In this document: in pieces, positions 18,703 through 27,318 of the stretch | How positions within the stretch are numbered: the first letter of the stretch is position 1 | How the letters are laid out: every line of letters begins with the position of its first letter | From: Aliiglaciecola sp. LCG003 | GTDB taxonomy: Bacteria; Pseudomonadota; Gammaproteobacteria; Enterobacterales; Alteromonadaceae | Assembly (NCBI RefSeq): GCF_030316135.1 | Contig: NZ_CP128185.1 | Coordinates: 930,001 to 994,000, forward strand | Length of the DNA stretch: 64,000 nt | Direction of reading: 5' to 3' | Position numbers and translations under genes: made by a program | The notes under the pieces: generated by a model | Told to the model about the DNA's origin: nothing | The model's input: the letters and a program-made list of their open reading frames with translations, nothing else | Database searches by the model: none

Positions 18703-19911
18703 CTAGACAACATTACCCATTTCGAAGATGGGCAGGTACATGGCCACAATCAAGCCACCAATGACAACGCCCAATACGGCCATGATCATCGGTTCTAACA
18801 AACTAGTTAAGCCATCTACCATGTCATCTACTTCTGCTTCATAAATGGTCGCTATTTTACTTAGCATGTCATCCACCGCGCCTGATTCTTCACCAATAGC
18901 AATCATCTGGGTGACCATATCCGGAAATACGCCAGTTGCACGCATAGCGACATTCATTTGCAGACCACCAGCTACTTCACGTTTGATAAACAATATGGCA
19001 TCGCGAAACACCGCGTTACCGGAGGCACCTGCAGCGGAGTCGAGGGCGCCAATCAGGGGAACTCCGGCGGCAAATGTGGTGGCTAGGGTGCGGGTAAAGC
19101 GAGCGATTGAGGCTTTTTTCAAAATCTCACCAATCACCGGTACTTTTAAGGTTATCTGATCAACTTTATCCCGTAAGTTTTTAGAGCGACTATGGGCTTT
19201 AGCAAAGGCAATACCAGCAGCTACCATGCCCGCGCCGATAAAGATGCCATAATCTTGGACAAAATTAGAAATGCCTAATACGAATTGGGTAAAGGCGGGT
19301 AATTCTGCGCCAAAACTACTAAATATTTCTTCAAACTGAGGAACCACGAAAACCAACAAAATGGTGGTTACGATAAACGCCACCACAATAACCGCAATAG
19401 GGTAAAACATGGCTTTCTTAATTTTCGATTTAAGCGCTTCGGCTTTTTCTTTATAGGTAGCGATACGATCGTAAATAGTTTCTAGCGCACCGGATTGCTC
19501 ACCGGTTTCAACCAAATCACAATATAAATCTTCAAATTGATTGGGATGTTTGCGCAGCGAATTTGACAGCGGATTACCGGCTTTAACTTCATCGGAAATT
19601 TCTGAGAGCATCTTGCGCATACTGGTTTTGGCATGGCCTTGGGCAATCATGTCGATGGTTTGGATAAGACTGACGCCTGCGCTCAACATAGTGGCGATTT
19701 GGCGAGACAAAACGCTGATATCATTGGCGGTGACTTTGTCTTTTTTACCGAATAATGGTTTTGCTAGCTTCTTAACTTTGGTGGCCGATACACCTTGGCG
19801 ACGGAGTAAATTCTTGGCTTCAGAAATCGATGCGGCGCTGATTTCACCTTTACGGCTGTGGCCCTTTTTGTCTTTGCCAATCCAAACATAAAGCTCTGCT
19901 GTCTTTGCCAT
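18703..19911 (-). CDS. pilC: Type IV pilus inner-membrane platform protein PilC
   Basis: A platform protein of the type IV pilus machine, 402 residues, with two T2SSF domains (about 70-195 and 275-395) and three or so membrane helices (YPIAVIVVAFIVTTILLVFVV, about 168-190; one near 215-235; the C-terminal VLGVVIGGLIVAMYLPIF). It normally follows the ATPase gene pilB. Here pilA lies directly upstream with only 78 bp between, containing a terminator, and pilB is absent. The protein looks intact. Confidence 0.95.
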   Translation of the reverse strand: MAKTAELYVWIGKDKKGHSRKGEISAASISEAKNLLRRQGVSATKVKKLAKPLFGKKDKVTANDISVLSRQIATMLSAGVSLIQTIDMIAQGHAKTSMRKMLSEISDEVKAGNPLSNSLRKHPNQFEDLYCDLVETGEQSGALETIYDRIATYKEKAEALKSKIKKAMFYPIAVIVVAFIVTTILLVFVVPQFEEIFSSFGAELPAFTQFVLGISNFVQDYGIFIGAGMVAAGIAFAKAHSRSKNLRDKVDQITLKVPVIGEILKKASIARFTRTLATTFAAGVPLIGALDSAAGASGNAVFRDAILFIKREVAGGLQMNVAMRATGVFPDMVTQMIAIGEESGAVDDMLSKIATIYEAEVDDMVDGLTSLLEPMIMAVLGVVIGGLIVAMYLPIFEMGNVV

Positions 19912-19947
19912 GAATTTTATTCACCTAGTCGTGTACCGGTTACAGAC

Positions 19948-19975
19948 AAAAAAGCCCAGACTAAGCTGGGCTTTT
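19948..19975 (-). terminator. Intrinsic terminator after pilA
   Basis: On the minus strand a 10-bp stem AAAAGCCCAG/CTGGGCTTTT with a 6-base loop is followed by a T run. It lies between pilA and pilC, so pilC is either served by read-through or by a promoter inside the 78-bp gap. Confidence 0.85.
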
Positions 19976-19989
19976 CAAATTTCTAGCTA

Positions 19990-20400
19990 TTAACAAAGAG
20001 TGGTATCACTACATGTTGCTGTCCAAGTCACTTTACCACCGGCAAATGCTGCAGTAAGGGTATACGTCTTACCAGCTAAGTCACCACCAGTTTTACCTGT
20101 TGCAACAATAGTACCGTCTGTTGTTGTTAGGCCAACGTTATCAGCATCTGCAACTATGTTTGCTGGGATACCGCTAGAACCACCGTCACAGCTAGCAAGT
20201 GCGCCATTTACTTGAGCACAGACTTCTACAGCAGATTTCGCTGCAGCAGTTGCATTAGTTACTTCAGTAAATTTAGCTTTGTTGGTATAGCCCTGATAAG
20301 CAGGTAATGCGATAGCGGCAAGAATACCGATAATGGCAACTACGATCATTAGTTCGATTAGGGTGAAACCTTTGTTGTTCTTCATTTGAGTCATGTTCAT
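19990..20400 (-). CDS. pilA: Type IV major pilin PilA
   Basis: 136 residues from ATG 20400. This start is preceded by GGAG with a 9-base spacer, whereas the longer frame would begin at a GTG inside the region carrying that ribosome site. The class IVa prepilin signal is complete: a short charged leader ([11 protein letters not shown]), cleavage after G11, then [20 protein letters not shown] with the conserved Glu at +5. Four cysteines in the head (VCAQ, SCDG, TCSD and the terminal TLC) should give two disulfides. Downstream terminator and upstream promoter suggest a monocistronic, highly expressed transcript. Confidence 0.95.
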   Translation of the reverse strand: MNMTQMKNNKGFTLIELMIVVAIIGILAAIALPAYQGYTNKAKFTEVTNATAAAKSAVEVCAQVNGALASCDGGSSGIPANIVADADNVGLTTTDGTIVATGKTGGDLAGKTYTLTAAFAGGKVTWTATCSDTTLC

Positions 20401-20515
20401 GGTGTCTATCTCCTGCACTTGTGGGTGCGATTAAGTTACTGTAAATTAAAAGTTAAGTTGTTTAAGCCAAAACTTGCTGTGCGTTTAATATGGCGTCCTC
20501 GTTGAATTCATAATC

Positions 20516-20543
20516 AGTATAGAACGAGATTCTCTGCTGACAA
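20516..20543 (-). promoter_or_regulatory. Probable sigma70 promoter of pilA
   Basis: On the minus strand TTGTCA (20543-20538), a 16-bp spacer and TATACT (20521-20516). It lies about 115 bp upstream of the pilA start, giving a leader of roughly 110 nt. No sigma54 -24/-12 site was found here, although pilA is sigma54-dependent in Pseudomonas. Confidence 0.5.
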
Positions 20544-20603
20544 GTATGTAGAAATATACCCGAGTCTCTGAAGTTACACAAATTTTAATCAAAAGACATT
20601 TAA

Positions 20604-21440
20604 CTATATGATTCGTAATGATAAATCTATCGCTTGAATATGTTTTGTTAATGCGCCTGAAGAGATAAAATCTATACCTGAAGCGTATAATTCTTCCAGT
20701 CTATAGGCGGTTATATTACCTGATACCTCCAATTTGACTCGCTTTTTGTTCAGTTCAACCCCTTGACGGAGTTGTTCTTTGTCAAAATTGTCCAACATCA
20801 CAATATCAGCGCCGGCATCTATTGCTTGTTGTAATTCATCCAGGTTCTCAGCTTCTACTTCAACAGGCTTTCCTGGATGCATTTGTTTAGCCTGGCTCAC
20901 CGCCGCAGCTATCGTGCCACAGGCCGATATATGATTTTCTTTAATCAAATAGGCGTCGAACAAACCTATACGGTGATTCTGCCCGCCGCCACAAGTCACT
21001 GCGTATTTTTGCGCTATGCGCAACCCTGGAATAGTTTTGCGGGTATCTAACAAGGTGATGCCTGAGCCTTGCAGTGCGTCAACATATTTACGAGTAACCG
21101 TTGCCGTAGCGGATAGGGTTTGTAAAAAATTGAGAGCGGTGCGCTCAGCCGTCAATATGGCTTTGGCTGAGCCGCTGATTTCACATAATACATCGTTAGC
21201 TTGGCAGGCTTCACCGTCTTTTTTCAGCCAACTTATCTGTAAACTCGGATTCACTTGGTAAAACGCTTCTTGTGCCCACTGGCTGCCGCACAAAATGCAA
21301 TCTTCACGGGTGATGATAGCGGCTTTGACGTCGGTGTCTTGTTGTATCAGGCTGGCGGTTATGTCGCCAACATCGGCAGAAAGACCGTTAAGGTCTTCCT
21401 CAAGGGCACTTAATACATTGTGTTTTATCGTGGTTTGCAT
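20604..21440 (-). CDS. nadC: Nicotinate-nucleotide pyrophosphorylase (carboxylating) NadC
   Basis: Converts quinolinate and PRPP to nicotinate mononucleotide in NAD synthesis. 278 residues. Family motifs are seen: EDLNGLSADVGDITASLI near the N-terminus, ERTALNFLQTLSATAT (about 98), DTRKTIPGLR (about 131), CGGGQNHRIGLFDAYLIKENH (split by the family's usual spacing, about 149-170) and VMLDNFD (about 216). The divergent ampD and adjacent pilA match the E. coli order (nadC-ampD, ppdD/pilA). Confidence 0.97.
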   Translation of the reverse strand: MQTTIKHNVLSALEEDLNGLSADVGDITASLIQQDTDVKAAIITREDCILCGSQWAQEAFYQVNPSLQISWLKKDGEACQANDVLCEISGSAKAILTAERTALNFLQTLSATATVTRKYVDALQGSGITLLDTRKTIPGLRIAQKYAVTCGGGQNHRIGLFDAYLIKENHISACGTIAAAVSQAKQMHPGKPVEVEAENLDELQQAIDAGADIVMLDNFDKEQLRQGVELNKKRVKLEVSGNITAYRLEELYASGIDFISSGALTKHIQAIDLSLRII

Positions 21441-21478
21441 GTTGATATCTTCTTTAAATAAAATTCTAACTAACCAAG

Positions 21479-22006
21479 TTACAGGTAACGCAATATTAGC
21501 CAGTCACCCCGTTGGGTAAACTCTAGTTGCTTTAGCACGCTCATGCCCAACAGTATTTCGTCTTCTTGCATACCCGGATTAATGCTGGCATTGACATCAA
21601 ACAATTGGATACCACCTAAATCTAGCTTGTTTATTCGAGTTTGGGCAACGGTGATATTACCATTTGCGGTTGACGCAGTATATTTAGCACCACCGATTAA
21701 TCCTAATTGCTTGGCAAGGTGGGCTGGTACGGATACATTAGTGGCCCCAGTGTCGAGTAGAAAAGTAACGGGCTCATCGTTAATATAACCGCCAGCCACA
21801 TAGTGGCCCATCTTATTACGCTTTAGACTGACTTCGATGGTTCCGCCATCGGCACTGCTTTGTGGCTGTTGATTTGGATTATATTGTTTTTCTAATATGC
21901 CGCTAAATAAACTAGTCAACAGCACTAGGCCTACTAACCAGAAGGCAAGTAACATCCATTTGCCCATTTTACCGGTGTCATCTTGATTGTGTTGATTTTG
22001 TTCCAT
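21479..22006 (-). CDS. Membrane-anchored retropepsin-like aspartic protease
   Basis: 175 residues. An N-terminal transmembrane helix (about 17-38, MLLAFWLVGLVLLTSLFSGI) is followed by a linker and a single clan AA protease domain with DTGATNVSVP (about 90) and the later ILLGMSVLKQLEF. The domain is about half the size of a eukaryotic pepsin, so it should act as a dimer. The catalytic aspartate is present. The substrate is unknown; orientation of the helix suggests the domain faces the periplasm. It sits 39 bp upstream of nadC in the same direction, divergent from ampD. Confidence 0.88.
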   Translation of the reverse strand: MEQNQHNQDDTGKMGKWMLLAFWLVGLVLLTSLFSGILEKQYNPNQQPQSSADGGTIEVSLKRNKMGHYVAGGYINDEPVTFLLDTGATNVSVPAHLAKQLGLIGGAKYTASTANGNITVAQTRINKLDLGGIQLFDVNASINPGMQEDEILLGMSVLKQLEFTQRGDWLILRYL

Positions 22007-22077
22007 TGTGCTTTGCTACCCTGTTATGCTAATGAAAACCTTGCCGCGACTATTGATCTGTTATTGTGGGAACTTAT

Positions 22078-22629
22078 ATGCAAATACTCCATGGCTGGCT
22101 AGAACATGGCAATCGCTCTGACTGTGAGCATTTTGATCAGCGGCCGAAAACAAACGGCAGTTATGATATCAATCTACTCGTGATCCACAATATTTCTCTG
22201 CCGCCCGGTCAATTCGGCTCTGACCATATCCTAGACTTTTTTGCCGGCAAACTGAATCCACAGCAGCATGATTTTTTTAAACATATCTACCAGATGCGCG
22301 TTTCGTCCCATTTATTAATTCGTCGAGATGGAAAAGTGGTGCAGTTTGTTTCATTTTTAGACCGAGCTTGGCATGCTGGCCTGTCAAGTTTTCAAGGTCG
22401 TACCAGATGTAACGATTTTTCCATTGGCATTGAACTCGAAGGGACTGATAATAGCCCCTATAGCAATGAGCAATATATTGCGCTGGCGAAGGTTAGCCAA
22501 ACTATTATGCATCATTATCCAGATATCACTTTAGGCCGAATTGTGGGTCATAACGATATTGCACCACAGCGTAAAACTGATCCAGGTGTCGCCTTTGACT
22601 GGTGCCGCTTTCGTCAAAGCATTTGCTAA
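22078..22629 (+). CDS. ampD: 1,6-anhydro-N-acetylmuramyl-L-alanine amidase AmpD
   Basis: A cytoplasmic zinc amidase that removes the peptide from anhydro-muropeptides during wall recycling. 183 residues from ATG 22078, with GGGA upstream; a GTG at 22066 would add four residues. The Amidase_2 fold shows VIHNISLPPGQFG (zinc His), SSHLLIRRDGKVVQFV, and GHNDIAPQRKTDPG (zinc His and the catalytic Lys/Asp region). It is followed by ampE, as in enterobacteria, and fits the amgK-murU recycling genes at 6.5 kb. Confidence 0.95.
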   Translation: MQILHGWLEHGNRSDCEHFDQRPKTNGSYDINLLVIHNISLPPGQFGSDHILDFFAGKLNPQQHDFFKHIYQMRVSSHLLIRRDGKVVQFVSFLDRAWHAGLSSFQGRTRCNDFSIGIELEGTDNSPYSNEQYIALAKVSQTIMHHYPDITLGRIVGHNDIAPQRKTDPGVAFDWCRFRQSIC

Positions 22630-22666
22630 CAAACGTTAAATTTATAGCCAATAAAGAGGAAGTTGT

Positions 22667-23491
22667 ATGACCCTGATTAGTTTGATTGTGGTTTTGTTTG
22701 CCGAGCGTGTCGCAACCCAATCTCAGTATTGGCAGGCGGATTTTTACTTGACTAAATTTCATCGATTTATACACAAGCGTAGCCTATTAGATGCTAATAC
22801 ATCTGATTTGGTGTATTTAGCGATTATATTAATTCCGGCTCTGCTACTTTTTGTTTTGTTGCAGGCCATTGATAGTAACTTCCTAAGATTGATTATAGAT
22901 TCAGCCATCTTGATGGTGTGTATTGGCTGCCCATCATTGCGTGCGACCTATAAATGTTACTTACAAGCAGCTAATCGCGGTGATTTTCAAGCCTGTAGCA
23001 TGTATGCCGACCAACTCGGTCACAGTGGTGACAGTCCAAGCTCATTTGGTCAAATGCTGGTATGGTTAAATTATCAACATTATGCCGCTGTGATAATCTG
23101 GTTTGCGGCACTTGGTCCAGCGGGATCATTACTATACGTATTAGCCAGAAGTACCCAGCAATGGTTAAGTGAGCAACAGGATATGCAGTTACCTATTGCG
23201 GATAAACTTATGGCAGTGCTGGATTGGTTGCCGGTCCGGATCACCGCTTTAGGCTTTTTACTGGTAGGACATTTCTCTCGTGCCCTACCTATTTGGCTGC
23301 ATCACTTTGCTGGATTGCAGACCCCGGCTAAAACAGTATTGTGTGAAGTTGCTAAAGCGGCGGAAGACGTCGAGCCGGATGAAAATGACTGTACCGAAGA
23401 GCCATGTACTCTGGTTCGCTTGGCAAAGCGCAACGTACTGTTTTTGGTTGTTTTCATCTCAGTTTTATCCTTGTCAGGCTGGATTCGTTAA
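22667..23491 (+). CDS. ampE: AmpE-like inner-membrane protein
   Basis: 274 residues with about four hydrophobic segments (about 45-65, 72-90, 138-160 and the C-terminal LFLVVFISVLSLSGW). It belongs to the AmpE/CobD-like membrane family, whose role in beta-lactamase sensing is unresolved. A good ribosome site (AGAGGAAG, 5 bp spacing) precedes ATG 22667. It lies 37 bp after ampD. Sequence conservation to E. coli AmpE appears weak, so part of the call rests on position. Confidence 0.85.
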   Translation: MTLISLIVVLFAERVATQSQYWQADFYLTKFHRFIHKRSLLDANTSDLVYLAIILIPALLLFVLLQAIDSNFLRLIIDSAILMVCIGCPSLRATYKCYLQAANRGDFQACSMYADQLGHSGDSPSSFGQMLVWLNYQHYAAVIIWFAALGPAGSLLYVLARSTQQWLSEQQDMQLPIADKLMAVLDWLPVRITALGFLLVGHFSRALPIWLHHFAGLQTPAKTVLCEVAKAAEDVEPDENDCTEEPCTLVRLAKRNVLFLVVFISVLSLSGWIR

Positions 23492-23512
23492 ATATTTTGG
23501 CAAAAATCAAAA

Positions 23513-23523
23513 TGGTCAGACCA
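23513..23523. promoter_or_regulatory. PdhR-type operator, distal site
   Basis: Perfect inverted repeat TGGTC-A-GACCA. It fits the TGGTnnnACCA core of the PdhR/FadR GntR subfamily and lies about 220 bp upstream of the pdhR start, just after ampE. FadR boxes share a similar core, so assignment to PdhR is by neighbourhood. Confidence 0.5.
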
Positions 23524-23647
23524 CATTGCTGGCTTAGCGTTTGCCCTTGTAGAATAGGCGTTTGGTCCTTATTTCAAGCTTGACGGGTTGACGCAGCGAC
23601 GGATTGCTGTTTACCCGGAAAGGCAACTAGTCTAACCTATTGGGTTA

Positions 23648-23663
23648 AATGGTCTTACCAATT
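23648..23663. promoter_or_regulatory. PdhR-type operator, proximal site
   Basis: AATGGTCTTACCAATT; its complement AATTGGTAAGACCATT is very close to the known E. coli PdhR consensus ATTGGTnnnACCAAT. It lies about 80 bp upstream of the pdhR ATG and should overlap or flank the promoter, giving pyruvate-relieved autoregulation of pdhR-aceE-aceF. Confidence 0.7.
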
Positions 23664-23744
23664 TTGATTGCGGCCCAATTGAGCGGGGCAATCTGACAAA
23701 ATATGGTGGCACTGAACGCTATCATTTGGGGTGCTAGAGTAAAC

Positions 23745-24500
23745 ATGCAACGAATTCAGTCACGCAAATTATCGGATGTTATCACAGAGCAATTAGAGTC
23801 GATGATAATTGATGGTCGTTTACTTGCAGGACAAAAACTCCCACCAGAGCGTGAATTAGCTGAAAAGTTTGCGGTATCGCGGCCATCATTACGTGAAGCC
23901 ATTCAAAATTTGGAGGCCCGTGGGTTGTTGTACCGCAAGCAGGGTGGTGGCACCTTTATCGAACAGAAATTAACCGCCTCAGTCACTGATCCATTATTGG
24001 AGCTCATCGCTAAACGTCCTGAAACCCAATTTGACTTATTGGAGTTTCGTCACGCCCTAGAGGGCATGGCCGCGTATTACGCGGCGTTGCGTGGTCAGCG
24101 TGAAGATTACACGGCATTGGAATCTGCTTTGGCCAGTATTTCACAATTACCCAGCGAAGGTGACAAAACCGATGAAGCTAAAGCCTTGGTGGAATTCTAT
24201 TTAACCATGTCGATGGCATCCCACAACATGGTATTGGTTCATGTTATGCGTAGCTTGCAGGGCATGTTGCAGGAAAATATTCGGGCTAACCTTGAAATGT
24301 TAGCCAGTGTTGCGGGAGTGTCCGAAGTGATTCACTCGCAGCGCGAAGGTATTGTCGCGGCCATCATGGACAGAGATCCGGAAAAGGCGCGACAAGCGAG
24401 TAACGAACACTTGGCGTTTATTGAAGACACCTTGCTGGAAATTAACCGGCAAGACTCGCGTATTCAACGAGCGCTAAGAAGCATAGAAGTGAAAAAGTGA
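23745..24500 (+). CDS. pdhR: Pyruvate dehydrogenase complex repressor PdhR
   Basis: A GntR/FadR-type regulator of 251 residues. The N-terminal winged helix (KLSDVITEQLESMI...LPPERELAEKFAVSRPSLREAI) precedes an all-helical FCD effector domain with histidines expected to bind a metal and pyruvate. ATG 23745 gives the N-terminus MQRIQSRKLSDV that lines up with E. coli PdhR; the longer frame from 23703 adds 14 unlike residues. It lies 129 bp before aceE, with PdhR-type operators upstream. Confidence 0.94.
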   Translation: MQRIQSRKLSDVITEQLESMIIDGRLLAGQKLPPERELAEKFAVSRPSLREAIQNLEARGLLYRKQGGGTFIEQKLTASVTDPLLELIAKRPETQFDLLEFRHALEGMAAYYAALRGQREDYTALESALASISQLPSEGDKTDEAKALVEFYLTMSMASHNMVLVHVMRSLQGMLQENIRANLEMLASVAGVSEVIHSQREGIVAAIMDRDPEKARQASNEHLAFIEDTLLEINRQDSRIQRALRSIEVKK

Positions 24501-24629
24501 TCAAATTGCTGATTAAAAACCATCAATTTAAAAATAACTTACTGGAAAATCAGGAAATGTGCGGTACCTGCACTATTCTTAATGACTTGCTCAGTAAACT
24601 CATTAATAAACTAACTAAAGGAAAGCACC

Positions 24630-27302
24630 ATGGCTGATATGATGCATCCGGATGTGGATCCACAAGAAACTCAGGAATGGATAGACGCCCTTGAAGCAGT
24701 TCTAGCAGAAGAGGGCATTGAACGTGCTCACTTTCTACTGGAAAGTTTGATCGAAAAAGCTCGCCGCAGTGGGGCACATTTGCCCTACACCGCGACTACT
24801 GCATATTTGAATACCATTCCTGCAGGCCAGGAACCCACAATGCCGGGTGACCAAACCATCGAGGCGACGATTCGTAATGCCATTCGATGGAATGCTATGA
24901 TGATGGTATTGCGAGGTTCCAAAAAAGATTTGGAGCTGGGCGGCCATATTTCTAGCTTTGCATCATCAGCTATGTTGTACGATGTAGGCTTCAACCATTT
25001 TTTCCGCGCACCGAATGATAAAGACGGTGGCGACTTCTTGTTTGTACAAGGACATGTCTCTCCGGGGATCTACTCCCGTGCCTACATTGAAGGTCGTTTA
25101 TCTGAAGAGCAGCTAGATGGCTTTAGACAAGAAGCGGACGGCAAAGGCCTTTCTTCTTATCCTCATCCTAAATTGATGCCTGATTTTTGGCAGTTCCCAA
25201 CCGTTTCTATGGGCTTAGGCCCAATGCAGGCGATTTATCTAGCCCGTTTCCTAAAATACCTGACTAATCGTGGCCTGAAAGATTGCTCTGAGCAGCGTGT
25301 ATGGTGCTTTATGGGTGATGGTGAAGTTGATGAGCCAGAAAGCTTAGGTGCCATAGGGCTAGCTTCTCGTGAAGGCTTGGATAATTTGACTTTCGTGATC
25401 AACTGTAACTTGCAGCGCTTAGATGGACCTGTTCGTGGTAATGGCAAAATCATCCAGGAATTAGAAGGCACCTTCCGTGGCGCTGGCTGGGAAGTATTCA
25501 AGGTTATCTGGGGTCGTTATTGGGATCCACTACTTGCCCGAGATACCTCAGGCAAGTTGCTAGATGTAATGAACGAAACTGTCGATGGTGAATACCAGAA
25601 TTTCAAAGCCAAAGGCGGCGCTTATACTCGTGAGCATTTCTTTGGTAAATACCCTGAATTAAAAGAAATGGTGTCAAATATGTCTGACGAAGACATTTGG
25701 CGCTTGAATCGTGGCGGTCACGATCCGGTTAAAGTCTACGCAGCGTATAAGCGCGCGACTGAAACTAAAGGCCGTCCACAGGTCATTCTGGCAAAAACTG
25801 TTAAAGGTTACGGAATGGGGGCTGCGGGTGAAGGTAAAAACATCGCCCACAACGTCAAGAAAATGGATACTGACGCAGTGCGTCAATACCGTGATCGTTT
25901 CAATATTCCTATTGCCGATGGCGAGTTGGAAAATTTACCCTATTTCAAGTTTGACGAAGACAGTATTGAACTTAAGTACTTGCGTGAACGCCGTGAAAAA
26001 CTATTCGGCTACATGCCTGTTCGTTTGGCTCAAAGTGACGAAGATTTACCGGCGATTCCGCTTAAATCATTCGAAGCCATTACTAAAGGCTCTGGTGAGC
26101 GCGAAATTTCAACCACAATGGCGTTTGTGCGCGTATTAACCGTCATGCTTAAAGATAAGCAAATCGGCAGTCGTATCGTACCCATTATTCCGGATGAAGC
26201 GCGTACCTTTGGTATGGAAGGTTTGTTCAGACAGGTAGGTATTTATTCGAGTCAGGGACAAAAATACGTTCCGCAAGATGCTGACCAAGTGGCTTACTAC
26301 CGAGAAGACGAAAAAGGCCAAGTGCTACAAGAAGGCATCAATGAGTTGGGTGCCATGGCGTCTTGGTTAGCCGCAGGCACGTCTTACTCGACCAACAATT
26401 TGCCAATGATCCCAGTTTATATCTATTACTCCATGTTTGGTTTCCAACGTGTAGGTGATATGGCTTGGGCCGCTGGCGATAGCCAAGCCCGTGGTTTCCT
26501 AGTGGGCGGTACAGCCGGTAGAACAACATTAAACGGTGAAGGCTTGCAGCATCAAGATGGTCACAGTCATGTTCAGGCAGCTTTGATCCCAAATTGTGTT
26601 ACCTATGACCCAACTTATGGCTATGAAGTCGCCGTTGTGGTTCAGGATGGTTTACGCCGTATGGGTGAGAATCATGAAAATGTCTTCTACTATCTTACAG
26701 TGATGAACGAGAACTACGTTCAACCAGAAATGCCAAAAGGTGCTGAAGAGGGCATTATCAAAGGTATTTACTCACTTGAAAAAGTCGGCACAGCGAAAAG
26801 CAAGAAGAAAGTTAAGTTGCTTGGTTCTGGCACGATTTTACTTCAAGTCAGAGAAGCGGCGCAGTTGCTCAAAGATAAGTTCTCAATTGCCAGTGAAGTA
26901 TTCAGTGTGCCTTCGTTTAACGAATTGGCGCGAGATGGTTTAGATTGCGAGCGTTACAATATGCTCAATCCAGACAAGAAGCCAAAAGTGCCATATATCA
27001 CTACTATTTTGGAAGAAGGCTTTGCAGGACCGACTATTGCTGCAACTGATTATGTGAAAAGTTACGCAGATCAGGTGCGAGCCTTTGTACCCGGACAATA
27101 TAAAGTGTTGGGAACCGATGGATTTGGTCGTTCTGATAGCCGTGCAAACTTGCGAAATCATTTTGAAGTTGATGCCAAGTTCATTGCCGTTGCTACTTTA
27201 TATGAATTGGTCAAAAGTGGTGATGTGGAAAAATCCGTTCTAGTGAACGCTATCAAAGATTTCGGTATTGATGGCGATAAACTCAACCCGCTTTACGCAT
27301 AA
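24630..27302 (+). CDS. aceE: Pyruvate dehydrogenase E1 component (homodimeric type)
   Basis: Thiamine-diphosphate-dependent decarboxylation of pyruvate and transfer of the acetyl group to the E2 lipoyl arm. 890 residues, close to 887 in E. coli. The TPP motif GDGEVDEPES...NCNLQRLDG is at about 229-262. The C-terminal transketolase-like part carries YYSMFGFQRVGD, LQHQDGHSH and GTDGFGRSD. A strong ribosome site AAAGGAAAG lies 6 bp before ATG. aceF follows after 16 bp. Confidence 0.98.
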   Translation: MADMMHPDVDPQETQEWIDALEAVLAEEGIERAHFLLESLIEKARRSGAHLPYTATTAYLNTIPAGQEPTMPGDQTIEATIRNAIRWNAMMMVLRGSKKDLELGGHISSFASSAMLYDVGFNHFFRAPNDKDGGDFLFVQGHVSPGIYSRAYIEGRLSEEQLDGFRQEADGKGLSSYPHPKLMPDFWQFPTVSMGLGPMQAIYLARFLKYLTNRGLKDCSEQRVWCFMGDGEVDEPESLGAIGLASREGLDNLTFVINCNLQRLDGPVRGNGKIIQELEGTFRGAGWEVFKVIWGRYWDPLLARDTSGKLLDVMNETVDGEYQNFKAKGGAYTREHFFGKYPELKEMVSNMSDEDIWRLNRGGHDPVKVYAAYKRATETKGRPQVILAKTVKGYGMGAAGEGKNIAHNVKKMDTDAVRQYRDRFNIPIADGELENLPYFKFDEDSIELKYLRERREKLFGYMPVRLAQSDEDLPAIPLKSFEAITKGSGEREISTTMAFVRVLTVMLKDKQIGSRIVPIIPDEARTFGMEGLFRQVGIYSSQGQKYVPQDADQVAYYREDEKGQVLQEGINELGAMASWLAAGTSYSTNNLPMIPVYIYYSMFGFQRVGDMAWAAGDSQARGFLVGGTAGRTTLNGEGLQHQDGHSHVQAALIPNCVTYDPTYGYEVAVVVQDGLRRMGENHENVFYYLTVMNENYVQPEMPKGAEEGIIKGIYSLEKVGTAKSKKKVKLLGSGTILLQVREAAQLLKDKFSIASEVFSVPSFNELARDGLDCERYNMLNPDKKPKVPYITTILEEGFAGPTIAATDYVKSYADQVRAFVPGQYKVLGTDGFGRSDSRANLRNHFEVDAKFIAVATLYELVKSGDVEKSVLVNAIKDFGIDGDKLNPLYA

Positions 27303-27318
27303 TTAGGGAGCAATCAGA

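Noticed and set aside
20401-20603. Sigma54 promoter of pilA
   Set aside because: No TGGCAC-N5-TTGC match on the minus strand; a sigma70-like pair was found instead.
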